64,000 bases of DNA. It comes from Hydrangea macrophylla. Its lineage: Eukaryota; Streptophyta; Magnoliopsida; Cornales; Hydrangeaceae. The notes under the pieces were generated by a model, which saw nothing but the letters and a program-made list of their open reading frames with translations, was not told where the DNA came from and did no database searches. The translations under genes and the position numbers were made by a program. Position 1 is the stretch's first letter; each line of letters begins with the position of its first letter. Below, in pieces: positions 56,197 to 64,000 of this stretch. Location of the stretch: positions 31,412,218 to 31,476,217 of the forward strand of contig CM066982.1 of NCBI GenBank assembly GCA_033977485.1, read 5' to 3'.

Positions 56197-57933
56197 CTAA
56201 ACATGAAACAACTCCGGGTACTTCTTCCTCATATCAGCTTCAACTTCCCACGAGGCTTCGTTCTCATCATGGTGATTCCACTGAACCTTCACCAACGGTA
56301 TGTCTTTATTCCTCAGCTTCTTGATACTCTGATCCAAAATCTTCATAGGTCTCTCCTTGTACGAAACGTTATGACTTGTCTCAATATCGTCATAACTAAC
56401 CACGTGTGAGGGATCTCGTATGTATTTCCTCAACATGCTTACGTGAAACACGTTGTGAACCCCAGACATCTTTGGTGGTAGCGCCAGTCGATAAGCTAAT
56501 TTCCCTCTCTTGAGACCAAAACGTACCACTCCTCGGGTTGGTGAAACCTTAAGGAGTACGTGATCTCCAACACTAAACTCCAAATCCTTCCGGCGTCGAT
56601 CAGCATAACTCTTATACCGGCTCTGAGCGGTTCTCATCCTCTCCTTGACCAAAGTAATCTTCTCATTGGTTTCTCTTACCAAATCTGGTCCCAACAACTC
56701 TGTATCCCCAACTTCTGCCCAACACAAAGGGGAACGACATGGTCGTCCGTACAATGCTTCGAACGGAGCCATACCGATACTCGCGTGATAACTGTTATTA
56801 TAGGCAAATTCTACCAACGGCAAGTGCGTCTCCCAAGATTCTTCAAAATCGATCACACAAGCCCTGAGCATATCCTCCATGATCTGATTAACGCGCTCAG
56901 TTTGCCCATCTGTCTGAGGGTGAAAAGCAGTGCTCATCTTGAGCGAAGTTCCCATAGCTTCTTGCAGACTTTCCCAAAATCCAGAGGTAAAACGCGCGTC
57001 ACGGTCTGACACAATCGACACAGGTGCACCGTGAAGTCGCACAACTTGTTGTATGTACATCCGGCTCATCCTCTCTACCGGGTATGTCATACTATAAGCA
57101 ATGAAATGAGCTGACTTCGTCAATCGATCCACGATTACCCAAATGGCGTCATGATTCTGCTGCGATTGAGGTAATCCTACTACAAAATCCATCGTAATGT
57201 GTTCCCACTTCCAACCAGGGATAGGTAGCGGTTGCAACAATCCTGACGGTCTCTGATGTTCAGCTTTGACTTGCTGACATGTCAAACACTTGGATACAAA
57301 TTCGGCCACGTCTTTCTTCATACCTTCCCACCAGAAATTTCTCTTCAAATCTTTGTACATCTTTGTTCCTCCTGGGTGAACTGTATATCTCGACTTATGT
57401 GCTTCTTCCAGGATATCCTGCCTTAACTCTTCATTACCTGGCACACATAATCTATTCCTGCACCGATATCCTCCATCGACTCCCACTTTCCATTCTGTCG
57501 GGTCTTTTTCTGACATCTTCATGAACCACGTCTGAAACTTCTCATCTTCTTTCTGAGCTCCAATAATGCGGTCGATAAGAACAGGCTGTAGGATAAGACA
57601 TCCGAACAATTGTCCTTCTCCTTCTTCAGCATTCTGTACATCGAATTCCGCCAAAGTCTCCAAAGCTCGCCACTCTCTAACCATTAAGGAGGCGATCGTC
57701 TCACGAGTCTGTCGACTCAGGGCATCAGCAACCACATTAGCTTTACCCGGGTGATATTCTAATGTGAAGTCGTAATCTTTCATCAGCTCCATCCATCTGC
57801 GCTGTCTCATGTTCAACTCTTTCTGTGTGAACAAATATTTCAAACTCTTATGATCGGAGAACAAATCAAACTTCTCACCGTAGAGATAGTGTCTCCAAAT
57901 CTTGAGTGCGAAAACTACTACCGCCAACTCCAA
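56197..57933 (-). CDS. Chromovirus pol, RNase H end, integrase and chromodomain (partial)
   Basis: An open stretch of 578 codons, the end of a longer gag-pol gene whose start lies beyond the Athila insertion. RNase [21 protein letters not shown] and [13 protein letters not shown] (to residue 75). Integrase: zinc finger H179, H186, C216, C219; catalytic D249 (TMDFV), D310 (SDRDARF) and E346 (QTERVNQ), with 35 residues between the last two. The SH3-like region jumps from RGKL (475-479) to AYRLALPPK; the usual GPY/F segment of about 17 residues is missing in frame. The chromodomain-like tail ([20 protein letters not shown], 528-560) is present and would guide integration to particular chromatin. 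Confidence 0.9.
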   Translation of the reverse strand: MELAVVVFALKIWRHYLYGEKFDLFSDHKSLKYLFTQKELNMRQRRWMELMKDYDFTLEYHPGKANVVADALSRQTRETIASLMVREWRALETLAEFDVQNAEEGEGQLFGCLILQPVLIDRIIGAQKEDEKFQTWFMKMSEKDPTEWKVGVDGGYRCRNRLCVPGNEELRQDILEEAHKSRYTVHPGGTKMYKDLKRNFWWEGMKKDVAEFVSKCLTCQQVKAEHQRPSGLLQPLPIPGWKWEHITMDFVVGLPQSQQNHDAIWVIVDRLTKSAHFIAYSMTYPVERMSRMYIQQVVRLHGAPVSIVSDRDARFTSGFWESLQEAMGTSLKMSTAFHPQTDGQTERVNQIMEDMLRACVIDFEESWETHLPLVEFAYNNSYHASIGMAPFEALYGRPCRSPLCWAEVGDTELLGPDLVRETNEKITLVKERMRTAQSRYKSYADRRRKDLEFSVGDHVLLKVSPTRGVVRFGLKRGKLAYRLALPPKMSGVHNVFHVSMLRKYIRDPSHVVSYDDIETSHNVSYKERPMKILDQSIKKLRNKDIPLVKVQWNHHDENEASWEVEADMRKKYPELFHV

Positions 57934-58123
57934 ATCATGAATGGGATAGTGATCGGGAGAGAACTAATCCTAAATATACGCCTTAATAAGCATTTGTTAG
58001 TACCTTTTTATCCTGTTTTTGTATATTTTTACTCTGTTTTCTAGTTTCTGACAAGTTTTGGAAGAAATCAACTGAACCAGGCTAAATAGGGTGAAAAGTC
58101 ATCAAGAAAGAAGCTGAAAAACC

Positions 58124-58270
58124 AATGTCGCGCGCGCGGTCTGCGGGCGCGAAAATCAGCAAGTCGCTCGCGCGATCCGCTCGCGCGAGACCCCCAATAA
58201 TTCGCTCGCGCGATCCGCGCGCGCGAAGGACCAAAAGTCGCGCTCGCGCGACCCGCTCGCGCGATATGCC
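58124..58270 (+). repeat. CG-word array in Athila copy 3 LTR
   Basis: Four units of 25-27 bp, each of the form TCGCTCGCGCGA + TCCGCTCGCGCGA, are separated by 11-13 bp AT-richer linkers (period about 38 bp). CpG is intact. The array ends 136 bp before the TATA box. Confidence 0.9.
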
Positions 58271-58405
58271 CAAAAACCAAAGTTGCGTATTTCAGTATAC
58301 TGAAGACTCCTGTGCAAACGAGACTGCTAAACGATGTCCAGACTATAAATTACATCAGTTTCAGTCCGTTTCGAGTTGGAAAGGCTTCCAAAACATGTTG
58401 TAAAT

Positions 58406-58415
58406 CTATATAAAC
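58406..58415 (+). promoter_or_regulatory. TATA box of Athila copy 3 LTR
   Basis: CTATATAAAC; the solo LTR has its TATA box at the same relative place. Confidence 0.7.
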
Positions 58416-59316
58416 TCTATTTTACTTCAATTAGAGGGTTGGCAATTAATATACACACATTCTACAACCATACTTTCAGCCCTTGAAGGGGGAGAAGCAA
58501 GGAGAAGAAGAAGAAGACCAAGGATTTCCATGGCCTCCTCCATCAACTACTTGCCGATCACTACTTCTATGGCAGCTTAGATCTTAGATCTAGGGTTTCA
58601 ATGAAGCCCTAGATGAGTAATAGGGTTTTATTTATGCTTTTATTTTAGTTTTCTTATGTATGGATGACAGTCACATGTTTAGAGGATTTTATAAATAAAT
58701 CGTACTTACATTGATTAAATCATTGCTTTCAGAATTTATTCTTGTCTTAGATCTGTTTTGACTGTGATGTGCTCAACGATCTATTCTTGCTGTGCTTGTT
58801 TAGGTTGTTTACATGTGATGGTGCTTTATTGATTCGTGCTATCAAGTATCCGAATAGTCCATGCCTAGGTTAGACGGATTAGATCACAACCCTAGTTTAG
58901 TGTGAGATAATTCGTGCTATCCGCAGATGGATTATGTTGGTACTTGAACCATGATTATCTTCTTGTCGGAGGAATTGGGCTTGTAGCTACAATTCCCCAT
59001 ATTCATCCAACGTAATAAGCTAATTGAATGCATAGATATTCCTATTATGAAACTAGTGGTGGATTTGCAATCCTAGGTTCCCTTAAACATTATTTTAAAC
59101 AACTTTAATTGCTTTCATAGTTTATATTTATTTTTATTGTTATTAGTTTAAATAAAAACCAAATCAAATCCGTTTTTCATAGTTAATTAGACTTAGGTTT
59201 TAAAATTAAGTCGCTGTAGTAATCAATCTCTGTGGGTTCGACCTTTACTTCCACACTGCAAATCCTTTGAAAAGTAAAGAATACTTTTATATCTTGATTC
59301 TGACGAGATCAATTTT

Positions 59317-59334
59317 TGGCGCCGTTGCCGGGGA
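59317..59334 (+). other. Primer-binding site, tRNA-Asp
   Basis: TGGCGCCGTTGCCGGGGA, the exact complement of the 3' end of plant tRNA-Asp with CCA, six bases after the LTR. Confidence 0.92.
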
Positions 59335-59790
59335 TTGCATTACTACTCTTAGTTTTATAATCGTAGTTTAGTTAATTCGTAAATATTAGATTAGTTTTTA
59401 TTCTTCTTATTTTCTGTTTTTGTTTTTAGTTACTAACTTTTTCTTTTATTTTGTAGTCAACGTTTCCGAGTGGAGCAGCTAATTACATCAAAGGAGCTTA
59501 CGCAAAAATAAAATAAATAAAAATTAAATAAATTGCTTCCTTTGGAATTCGCTTTAAACCGCTGTAAGTCAGGGCGCTGTGACGCACTATTTGCATTAGT
59601 TTAAGGTTAATTGCACTGCATTAGCTAGGAAACCCGGGGCGCTGGGCTTGACGCGGTCATTGCATTACAGGATAATTTGCATGCATCATAGTAGTTGAGT
59701 GCTTGTTATCTTAGTCGCGTGATTGCTTGCTATTTGTTTTTTTTAGTTGAGTCAGTCTTTGTTTTTAGTTTTTTTCTTTCGTTTTAGTTT

Positions 59791-62370
59791 ATGTTGGGTA
59801 CACGTTCAAATAAACCAGATTTAAAATCTTTCGATCTTGAACTTGAACGTACGTTAAAAACTAGGAAGTCCACAACCCAAGCTTCTAGAGCTAGGTTGCA
59901 AGACGACGAATCAACTCCGATTCCGTCATCGTTGTTTGAGGCCGAAATTCAGAGTACCCGTGAACGGATAAGGAAAACTCGAACTTTTCAAATTGAACCG
60001 ATTAAAATGGCTGACGGTGGAAATAACAATAACAATCAAAACGACGGTGCGAATATGAACGATCTTAATATACCGCCACCACCTCCACTTATAAATTATT
60101 TTATTCCCACTACTTACACGCCACAAGCCGGTATCGAATTACCGGAGGCGACGGCATCTCACTTTGAGATAAAGTCGTCTACGATCTCGCTACTACCTTC
60201 TTTCCATGGCCGTCTAAATGAAGACCCTTACCAACACTTAGGGGATTTTCAGGGTATATGCTCTACTTTGAAAATACAGAACCTAAATAATGATGAATTA
60301 AAATTGCGGCTCTTCCCATTCTCTTTGAGAGACAAAGCTAAGTTTTGGCTCCAATCACTTGAGCCAAACACAATAAAAACATGGGAAGCCCTACACACCG
60401 CCTTTTTACAAAAGTTTTTCCCTATTATGCGTACAAATAAGATAAGAAAAGATATAACTAATTTTGTTATGCAAGATGGGGAGACTCTTTATGACACGTG
60501 GGAAAAATTTAAAGAATTATTACGTTCGTGTCCACATCATCAGGTTCCCAAGTGGCAATTGGTTCAAGTCTTCTACGAAGGACTTATTCCCTCGGTCCGT
60601 AATACCGTCGATGCCGTTTGTGCGGGAACTTTCCTACACAAAAGCGCCGACGAGGCCTGGAAAATATTTGAAACATTAAGTGAGAATTCGATGCATCAGG
60701 CTGTGTCGGTACGTTCTGAGGGGTACCTTCAACCTAAGCGAGAGGTGACAGTTGAGTCAAGTCAGTCAATTCAAATTCAAGAATTAAATAGAAAACTTGA
60801 CCGACTTATGCAAATGAACAAACCGTCTAATCCATCCTCTTTAGAAGTATGTGCATTATGTTCTGAACCGTCCCATAATATCTTTGCATGTCCTTCTGCA
60901 TCTCAATATCCGGAATTTGTTGAACGACACGTTAATTCTATGCAACAATTCCCACAAAATAATTACAATCCTAGGTCGACTAATTTTCCAAATACGTACC
61001 GACCCCAATACCAACAAGGTCAATACCAACCACCTCCTCCACCTCCACGCAATAATGCATTTGAGGAGAAGGTGTTGGCCTCACTTGAAAACTTTGGTTC
61101 GGTGGTTCAGTTAGTACACTCTCACACACAATCCATCGCAAAACTGGAGTCCCAAGTAGGGCAAATTGTTAATACATTAAACCGGTTAACTGAGAGTAAG
61201 TTGCCAAGTCAACCTACTCAGCAACCTAAAGGGCAATACGCAGTGGGTAGTACGAGTGAGAGCGTGAACGCTGTTTCGACTAGGACGACTATCCGAGATG
61301 AGGAAGTTGTTGTAATTCCGGATGAGAGTGAGAAAGATGGGAAAATTAACTTAAATGTGAATAAGGAGGGTGAGGGAACGAGTAGAATTCAAAAAGATCA
61401 AGGACCGACCCCAACAAACTATATTCCAAGAATGCCATATCCACCAAACGTTGAGGGACCGTCACATTCGCCTAAGAAAGGGTCTAAGGTTGAGGATATA
61501 CTCGAGGTGTTCAAACAAGTTAAAATAAATATTCCTTTCCTCGACGCTATAAAACAAATTCCTACTTATGCTAAATGTCTAAAAGATCTTTGTACTCAAA
61601 AGCGCAAAATACGGAGTCATACTCCTAAAAAGGTCTTCCTTACGGAAAAAGTAAGCTCTATATTCCAACACGCTCCTCCGAAGTATAAGGATCCCGGTAC
61701 GCCTACGATTTCATGTGTCATAGGTGACACTACTATTCATAGGGCTCTCCTTGACTTAGGAGCTAGTGTTAATCTCATACCTTATCACGTCTATCAACAA
61801 CTAGGATTAGGTGAACTGAAACCTACGGCCGCTACTATACAATTAGCGGATCGTTCTATTAAAATTCCTAGAGGAATCGTCGAGGACGTCTTGGTTAAAG
61901 TTGATAAATGCTATTATCCTGTCGACTTCATGGTCCTTGACACTGAACCCGTGCTAGATGTTAGGAAACATACTCCTGTCATCTTAGGCCGTCCATTCTT
62001 AGCAACCGCCAACGCACGTGTTAACTGTCGGACGGGGGTGATGAAAGTGTCATTTGGGAACATGAATCTAAAATTAAACGTTTTTAATGCTATGGATCAA
62101 CCTCCTAAAAACGACGATTTCCTATGTGAGGTGGAAGGTGAGATAACACGGAATAGTGAGCCTACTAAAGAAATAAAGGTGAGCGAAGAAAACAATATAG
62201 CGGACGATGATGAGTGGATGAATCCTAATCCCATGGACCCTAATGAAGACTCTACTCGGAAGGTAAGAAATCGATTTGAACATAAAGACAAACCGTTAAT
62301 CGATTTAATTCAAAGCGATGTTATTTCTGCGTACCACCGAGCTCTGCCTGACATTCTTAGGGGTACATAG
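59791..62370 (+). CDS. Athila gag-protease protein, intact (859 aa)
   Basis: One uninterrupted frame. The start MLGTRSNKPDLKSFDLELER matches the gag start of copy 2. Residues 94-140 are proline-rich then conserved (NIPPPPPLINYF, SLLPSFHG). The retrotransposon gag core spans about 168-270 (LRLFPFSLRDKAKFWLQSL). A CCHC knuckle is at C354, C357, H362, C367. A proline/glutamine-rich linker follows. The retropepsin site is D655-LGAS, with ILGRPFLA about 80 residues later. After about residue 755 an acidic tail (PTKEIKVSEENNIADDDEWM) replaces the RT linker seen in copy 2, and the frame ends in RALPDILRGT. It can supply particles and a protease but no copying enzymes. The first ATG is chosen by conservation; M73 is an internal alternative. 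Confidence 0.93.
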   Translation: MLGTRSNKPDLKSFDLELERTLKTRKSTTQASRARLQDDESTPIPSSLFEAEIQSTRERIRKTRTFQIEPIKMADGGNNNNNQNDGANMNDLNIPPPPPLINYFIPTTYTPQAGIELPEATASHFEIKSSTISLLPSFHGRLNEDPYQHLGDFQGICSTLKIQNLNNDELKLRLFPFSLRDKAKFWLQSLEPNTIKTWEALHTAFLQKFFPIMRTNKIRKDITNFVMQDGETLYDTWEKFKELLRSCPHHQVPKWQLVQVFYEGLIPSVRNTVDAVCAGTFLHKSADEAWKIFETLSENSMHQAVSVRSEGYLQPKREVTVESSQSIQIQELNRKLDRLMQMNKPSNPSSLEVCALCSEPSHNIFACPSASQYPEFVERHVNSMQQFPQNNYNPRSTNFPNTYRPQYQQGQYQPPPPPPRNNAFEEKVLASLENFGSVVQLVHSHTQSIAKLESQVGQIVNTLNRLTESKLPSQPTQQPKGQYAVGSTSESVNAVSTRTTIRDEEVVVIPDESEKDGKINLNVNKEGEGTSRIQKDQGPTPTNYIPRMPYPPNVEGPSHSPKKGSKVEDILEVFKQVKINIPFLDAIKQIPTYAKCLKDLCTQKRKIRSHTPKKVFLTEKVSSIFQHAPPKYKDPGTPTISCVIGDTTIHRALLDLGASVNLIPYHVYQQLGLGELKPTAATIQLADRSIKIPRGIVEDVLVKVDKCYYPVDFMVLDTEPVLDVRKHTPVILGRPFLATANARVNCRTGVMKVSFGNMNLKLNVFNAMDQPPKNDDFLCEVEGEITRNSEPTKEIKVSEENNIADDDEWMNPNPMDPNEDSTRKVRNRFEHKDKPLIDLIQSDVISAYHRALPDILRGT

Positions 62371-62596
62371 TCCGATTTACGGCCTCCATGAGTCTTATGC
62401 TAGAAAGGTCTAGCTAAAGACGTAAAAGTTAGCGCTTCTTGGGAGGCAACCCAAGCTTATTTCATTCGTTTTTCTTATTTTTGGACGTTTTTGGGTCTAT
62501 TTGTGTCTGTGTGGACATTCTGGATAGGTTTGGGGGTTGGAATTCAGTTTTCTTTATAGTATATACAAAATTTTAACTAAATAATGGAAAAAAACC
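62371..62596 (+). other. Post-gag non-coding region
   Basis: It begins after the stop and contains the conserved segment GACGTAAAAGTTAGCGCTTC, which in copy 2 follows the integrase end. The deletion junction that removed RT to INT therefore lies between the protease tail and this point. Confidence 0.7.
62438..62455 (+). ncRNA. Conserved post-pol hairpin, Athila copy 3
   Basis: CTTGGGAGGCAACCCAAG, a 6-bp stem with 6-base loop, conserved with copy 2 (33375-33392) except one loop base. A transcript element rather than a separate RNA gene. Confidence 0.65.
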
Positions 62597-62832
62597 ATTC
62601 TCGCGCGCGCGGCCCGCTCGCGCGAGACGTCGCTCGCGCGGCCCGCTGGCGCGAGATGGCCCCTTAGCGTTTTTCATTTGTTTTCTTTTTATGAAGCCTC
62701 AGGATCTCCTCGCGCCTGGAATCGCGGGCGCGAGGCACCTCGCTCGCGCGAGAAAGTTTTTTAAAAAAAAAAAAAAAAAAAATTGGAAATTCGCGCGCGC
62801 GACGGCCGCTCGCGCGGACCGCGCGCGCGATT
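62597..62832 (+). repeat. Internal CG-word array of Athila copy 3
   Basis: CTCGCGCGCGCGGCCCGCTC, GTCGCTCGCGCGGCCCGC, CGCGGGCGCGAGGCACCTCG and CGCGCGCGACGGCCGCTCGC units. CpG is intact. An A run (62764-62782) lies between units. The word is the same as in this element's LTR. Confidence 0.88.
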
Positions 62833-64000
62833 TTCCCATTTCTGCATATTTTCTTTTCTTTTCTGTATCCTTCCCCCGTACTTGTTCTGATAATGTTTTT
62901 GTTTCTGTTTTTGTTTATTACGCCATTTTAGATCGATTTAGTTATTGTTTTCCTTCTTATATTTATACTTTTTCGTTTTCTTTCTTTTCCTTTTGCTAGT
63001 TTAGTTTAGTTTAACTTAGATTTTAGATTTATTTGTTAAATTTTGGTTTCATTTCCTTTTACTATTCTTTTGTAGTTCTTTTCATTTATCTAGTAGTCAC
63101 AGGTAACATTGAACTTTATTGTCATATTCCTTTGTGTTCACCTGTTTGCCATTGTCGAAATCGAGGTATTATCGTTCCTATCTTATGTACTCTCCTTTAT
63201 TTCATTTTATTGTTTCATTGGGGACAATGAAAGGTTTAGGTTTGGGGGTATGCACACACATGCACGTTATTATGCACTCTAAAATTTTAAAATTTTGTAA
63301 GTGTGTTTAAATAAACGATATTACTGACGTTTTTGCAATATAAATTTGATACTTCTTAGTATGTAATGTGATTTGTTATAGAATGATAAACAAGAGAAGA
63401 TGTGATTAAATATTTGCTAGAGTCGTGTTGAAATGTTTTAAGTTATGTATCGTTTGAATCATAGTTTTATATCATAGATTTGCACATAAACCTATGCACT
63501 GCACGTAGTCGCTTGAATGCATGTTGGTTGTGAACTATAATATGATTCGGATTTCTAGATAACACATGGTGGAGACTAGACCCTGTGAGCTTTTGAGCCT
63601 ATCTTTTCTATTTTGAGGGTTATGAATACATCTTGTGTTTGTCGAATTTCATTAAAATAGCGCATCTACTTGTTGTTTAGTCTCATTATTCTTGTTTTGG
63701 TTGATAATCAAGTTAAAATAGTTGTTACCATGCTAAATAATCTTCCGTCGTAAGCATTGAAGAACCATATCACCCTAGGAAATGATTTTAGGCCTTCTTT
63801 GTTTACTGCCGGCCGATAAAAGATAAAATTTCCTTAGTTACCCCTTTTGAGCCATTAAAATGCCATTTCTTTCTTAAATTACCATTATCCTTGTTTTTGC
63901 TCCAATTTGGCCAACTTGGAGTTCACTTCTGAAAGATTGATCACCTTTTAGTGGTGTTAAGGCGATGTGTGATTGAGAAGAAGAAGAAAATAAGATGATA
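62833..64000 (+). other. 3' untranslated part of Athila copy 3
   Basis: No supported gene. GGGGACAATGAAAGGTTTAG and GTTTGGGGGTATG (63219-63252) form the G-rich tract also seen in copy 2. The env-position ORF of copy 2 has no counterpart here. The window ends before the 3' LTR. Confidence 0.6.

Larger units (their letters stand above)
54189..57949 (-). mobile_element. Tekay-type chromovirus, 3' part (minus strand)
   Basis: A 3' LTR (54189-56151), a polypurine tract (AAGGGAGGAAGGG) and a long open RNase H-integrase-chromodomain frame are present. The element is cut at 57949 by Athila copy 3. It is clearly younger than the element at 41326-50743, since its pol segment is still open. Confidence 0.88.
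57950..59311 (+). repeat. 5' LTR of Athila copy 3 (1362 bp)
   Basis: It starts TGATCGGGAGAGAAC and ends GACGAGATCA; TGATC/GATCA form the inverted ends. The CG-word array is at 58124-58270 and the TATA box at 58406. Confidence 0.92.
57950..64000 (+). mobile_element. Athila-lineage element, copy 3, gag-protease only, young
   Basis: A 1362-bp 5' LTR, an exact tRNA-Asp primer-binding site, a leader, one intact gag-protease frame, then the conserved post-pol hairpin, a CG-word array and 3' untranslated sequence. RT, RNase H, integrase and the env-position ORF of copy 2 are absent. It is inserted in a Tekay pol gene; GATAG (57945-57949) would be the left target duplication. The 3' LTR is beyond the window. 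Confidence 0.9.

Noticed and set aside
58124..58270. CpG island of a host gene
   Set aside because: The CG-rich words are confined to LTRs and interiors of elements and repeat with element copies, so they belong to the retroelements.
1..64000. tRNA, rRNA, organellar insertions or pararetrovirus sequence
   Set aside because: None seen. Primer-binding sites match tRNA 3' ends only over 16-19 bases, and all pol genes fit LTR retrotransposons.

Overview
The window is plant nuclear DNA, almost certainly a eudicot and from a repeat-rich, probably heterochromatic region. This follows from LTR retrotransposons of plant-specific lineages (Athila, Tekay chromovirus, SIRE-like and other Ty1/copia, a probable Tat-type stretch), a TRIM, hairpin MITEs and the primer-binding sites used (tRNA-Asp and initiator tRNA-Met). 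I found no convincing host gene, rRNA, tRNA or organellar gene. Nearly every open frame is retroelement gag/pol, mostly broken by stops and frameshifts. The species cannot be named from what is visible.

Layout: 1-4765, the 3' part of a decayed Ty1/copia element with its 3' LTR. 5254-6569, an Athila solo LTR (minus) with a perfect ATTAT target duplication. 6570-13783, an island of small non-autonomous DNA elements: a 135-bp tandem repeat of self-complementary words, six hairpin MITEs, and a 0.98-kb Mutator-like foldback with a near-perfect 9-bp target duplication. 13784-14238, a TRIM. 14239-19790, a poorly recognisable region that looks Tat-like (LTR end, minisatellite leader, plant-mobile-domain exon pair). 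19950-38340, an old Athila element (copy 2) with gag, PR, RT, RNase H, INT and an env-position ORF, carrying a 245-bp LTR-like insertion in its 5' LTR and a 4.9-kb SIRE-like copia element in gag. 38765-41325, a truncated copia element. 41326-50743, a decayed Tekay chromovirus (minus) with both LTRs. 50744-53959, the start of another Tekay element (plus), holding a copia LTR (53960-54188), which holds a third Tekay element (minus, 54189-57949), which is itself split by a young Athila element (copy 3, 57950 to the window end). Copy 3 has an intact 859-codon gag-protease frame but no RT, RNase H, integrase or env-like gene.

The main signal not explained by standard features is a set of arrays of short self-complementary words inside these elements. 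Unrelated families each have their own word (for example GGTCGACC, CAGTCGACTG, TTCGATCGATTGAA, CTCGAGCGCTCG, CCAATCGATTGG, CTCGCGCGAG types). The arrays recur in comparable places: just upstream of the LTR TATA box, or a second time inside the element. In Athila copy 2 the internal array sits 11 bp upstream of a TATA box that precedes a leader, a candidate intron and the env-position ORF, so it looks like a second promoter. The CG word is shared by two different Ty3/gypsy lineages (Athila and Tekay). I infer a family-specific, fast-changing cis-regulatory module; what binds it, or whether anything does, cannot be read from this window.
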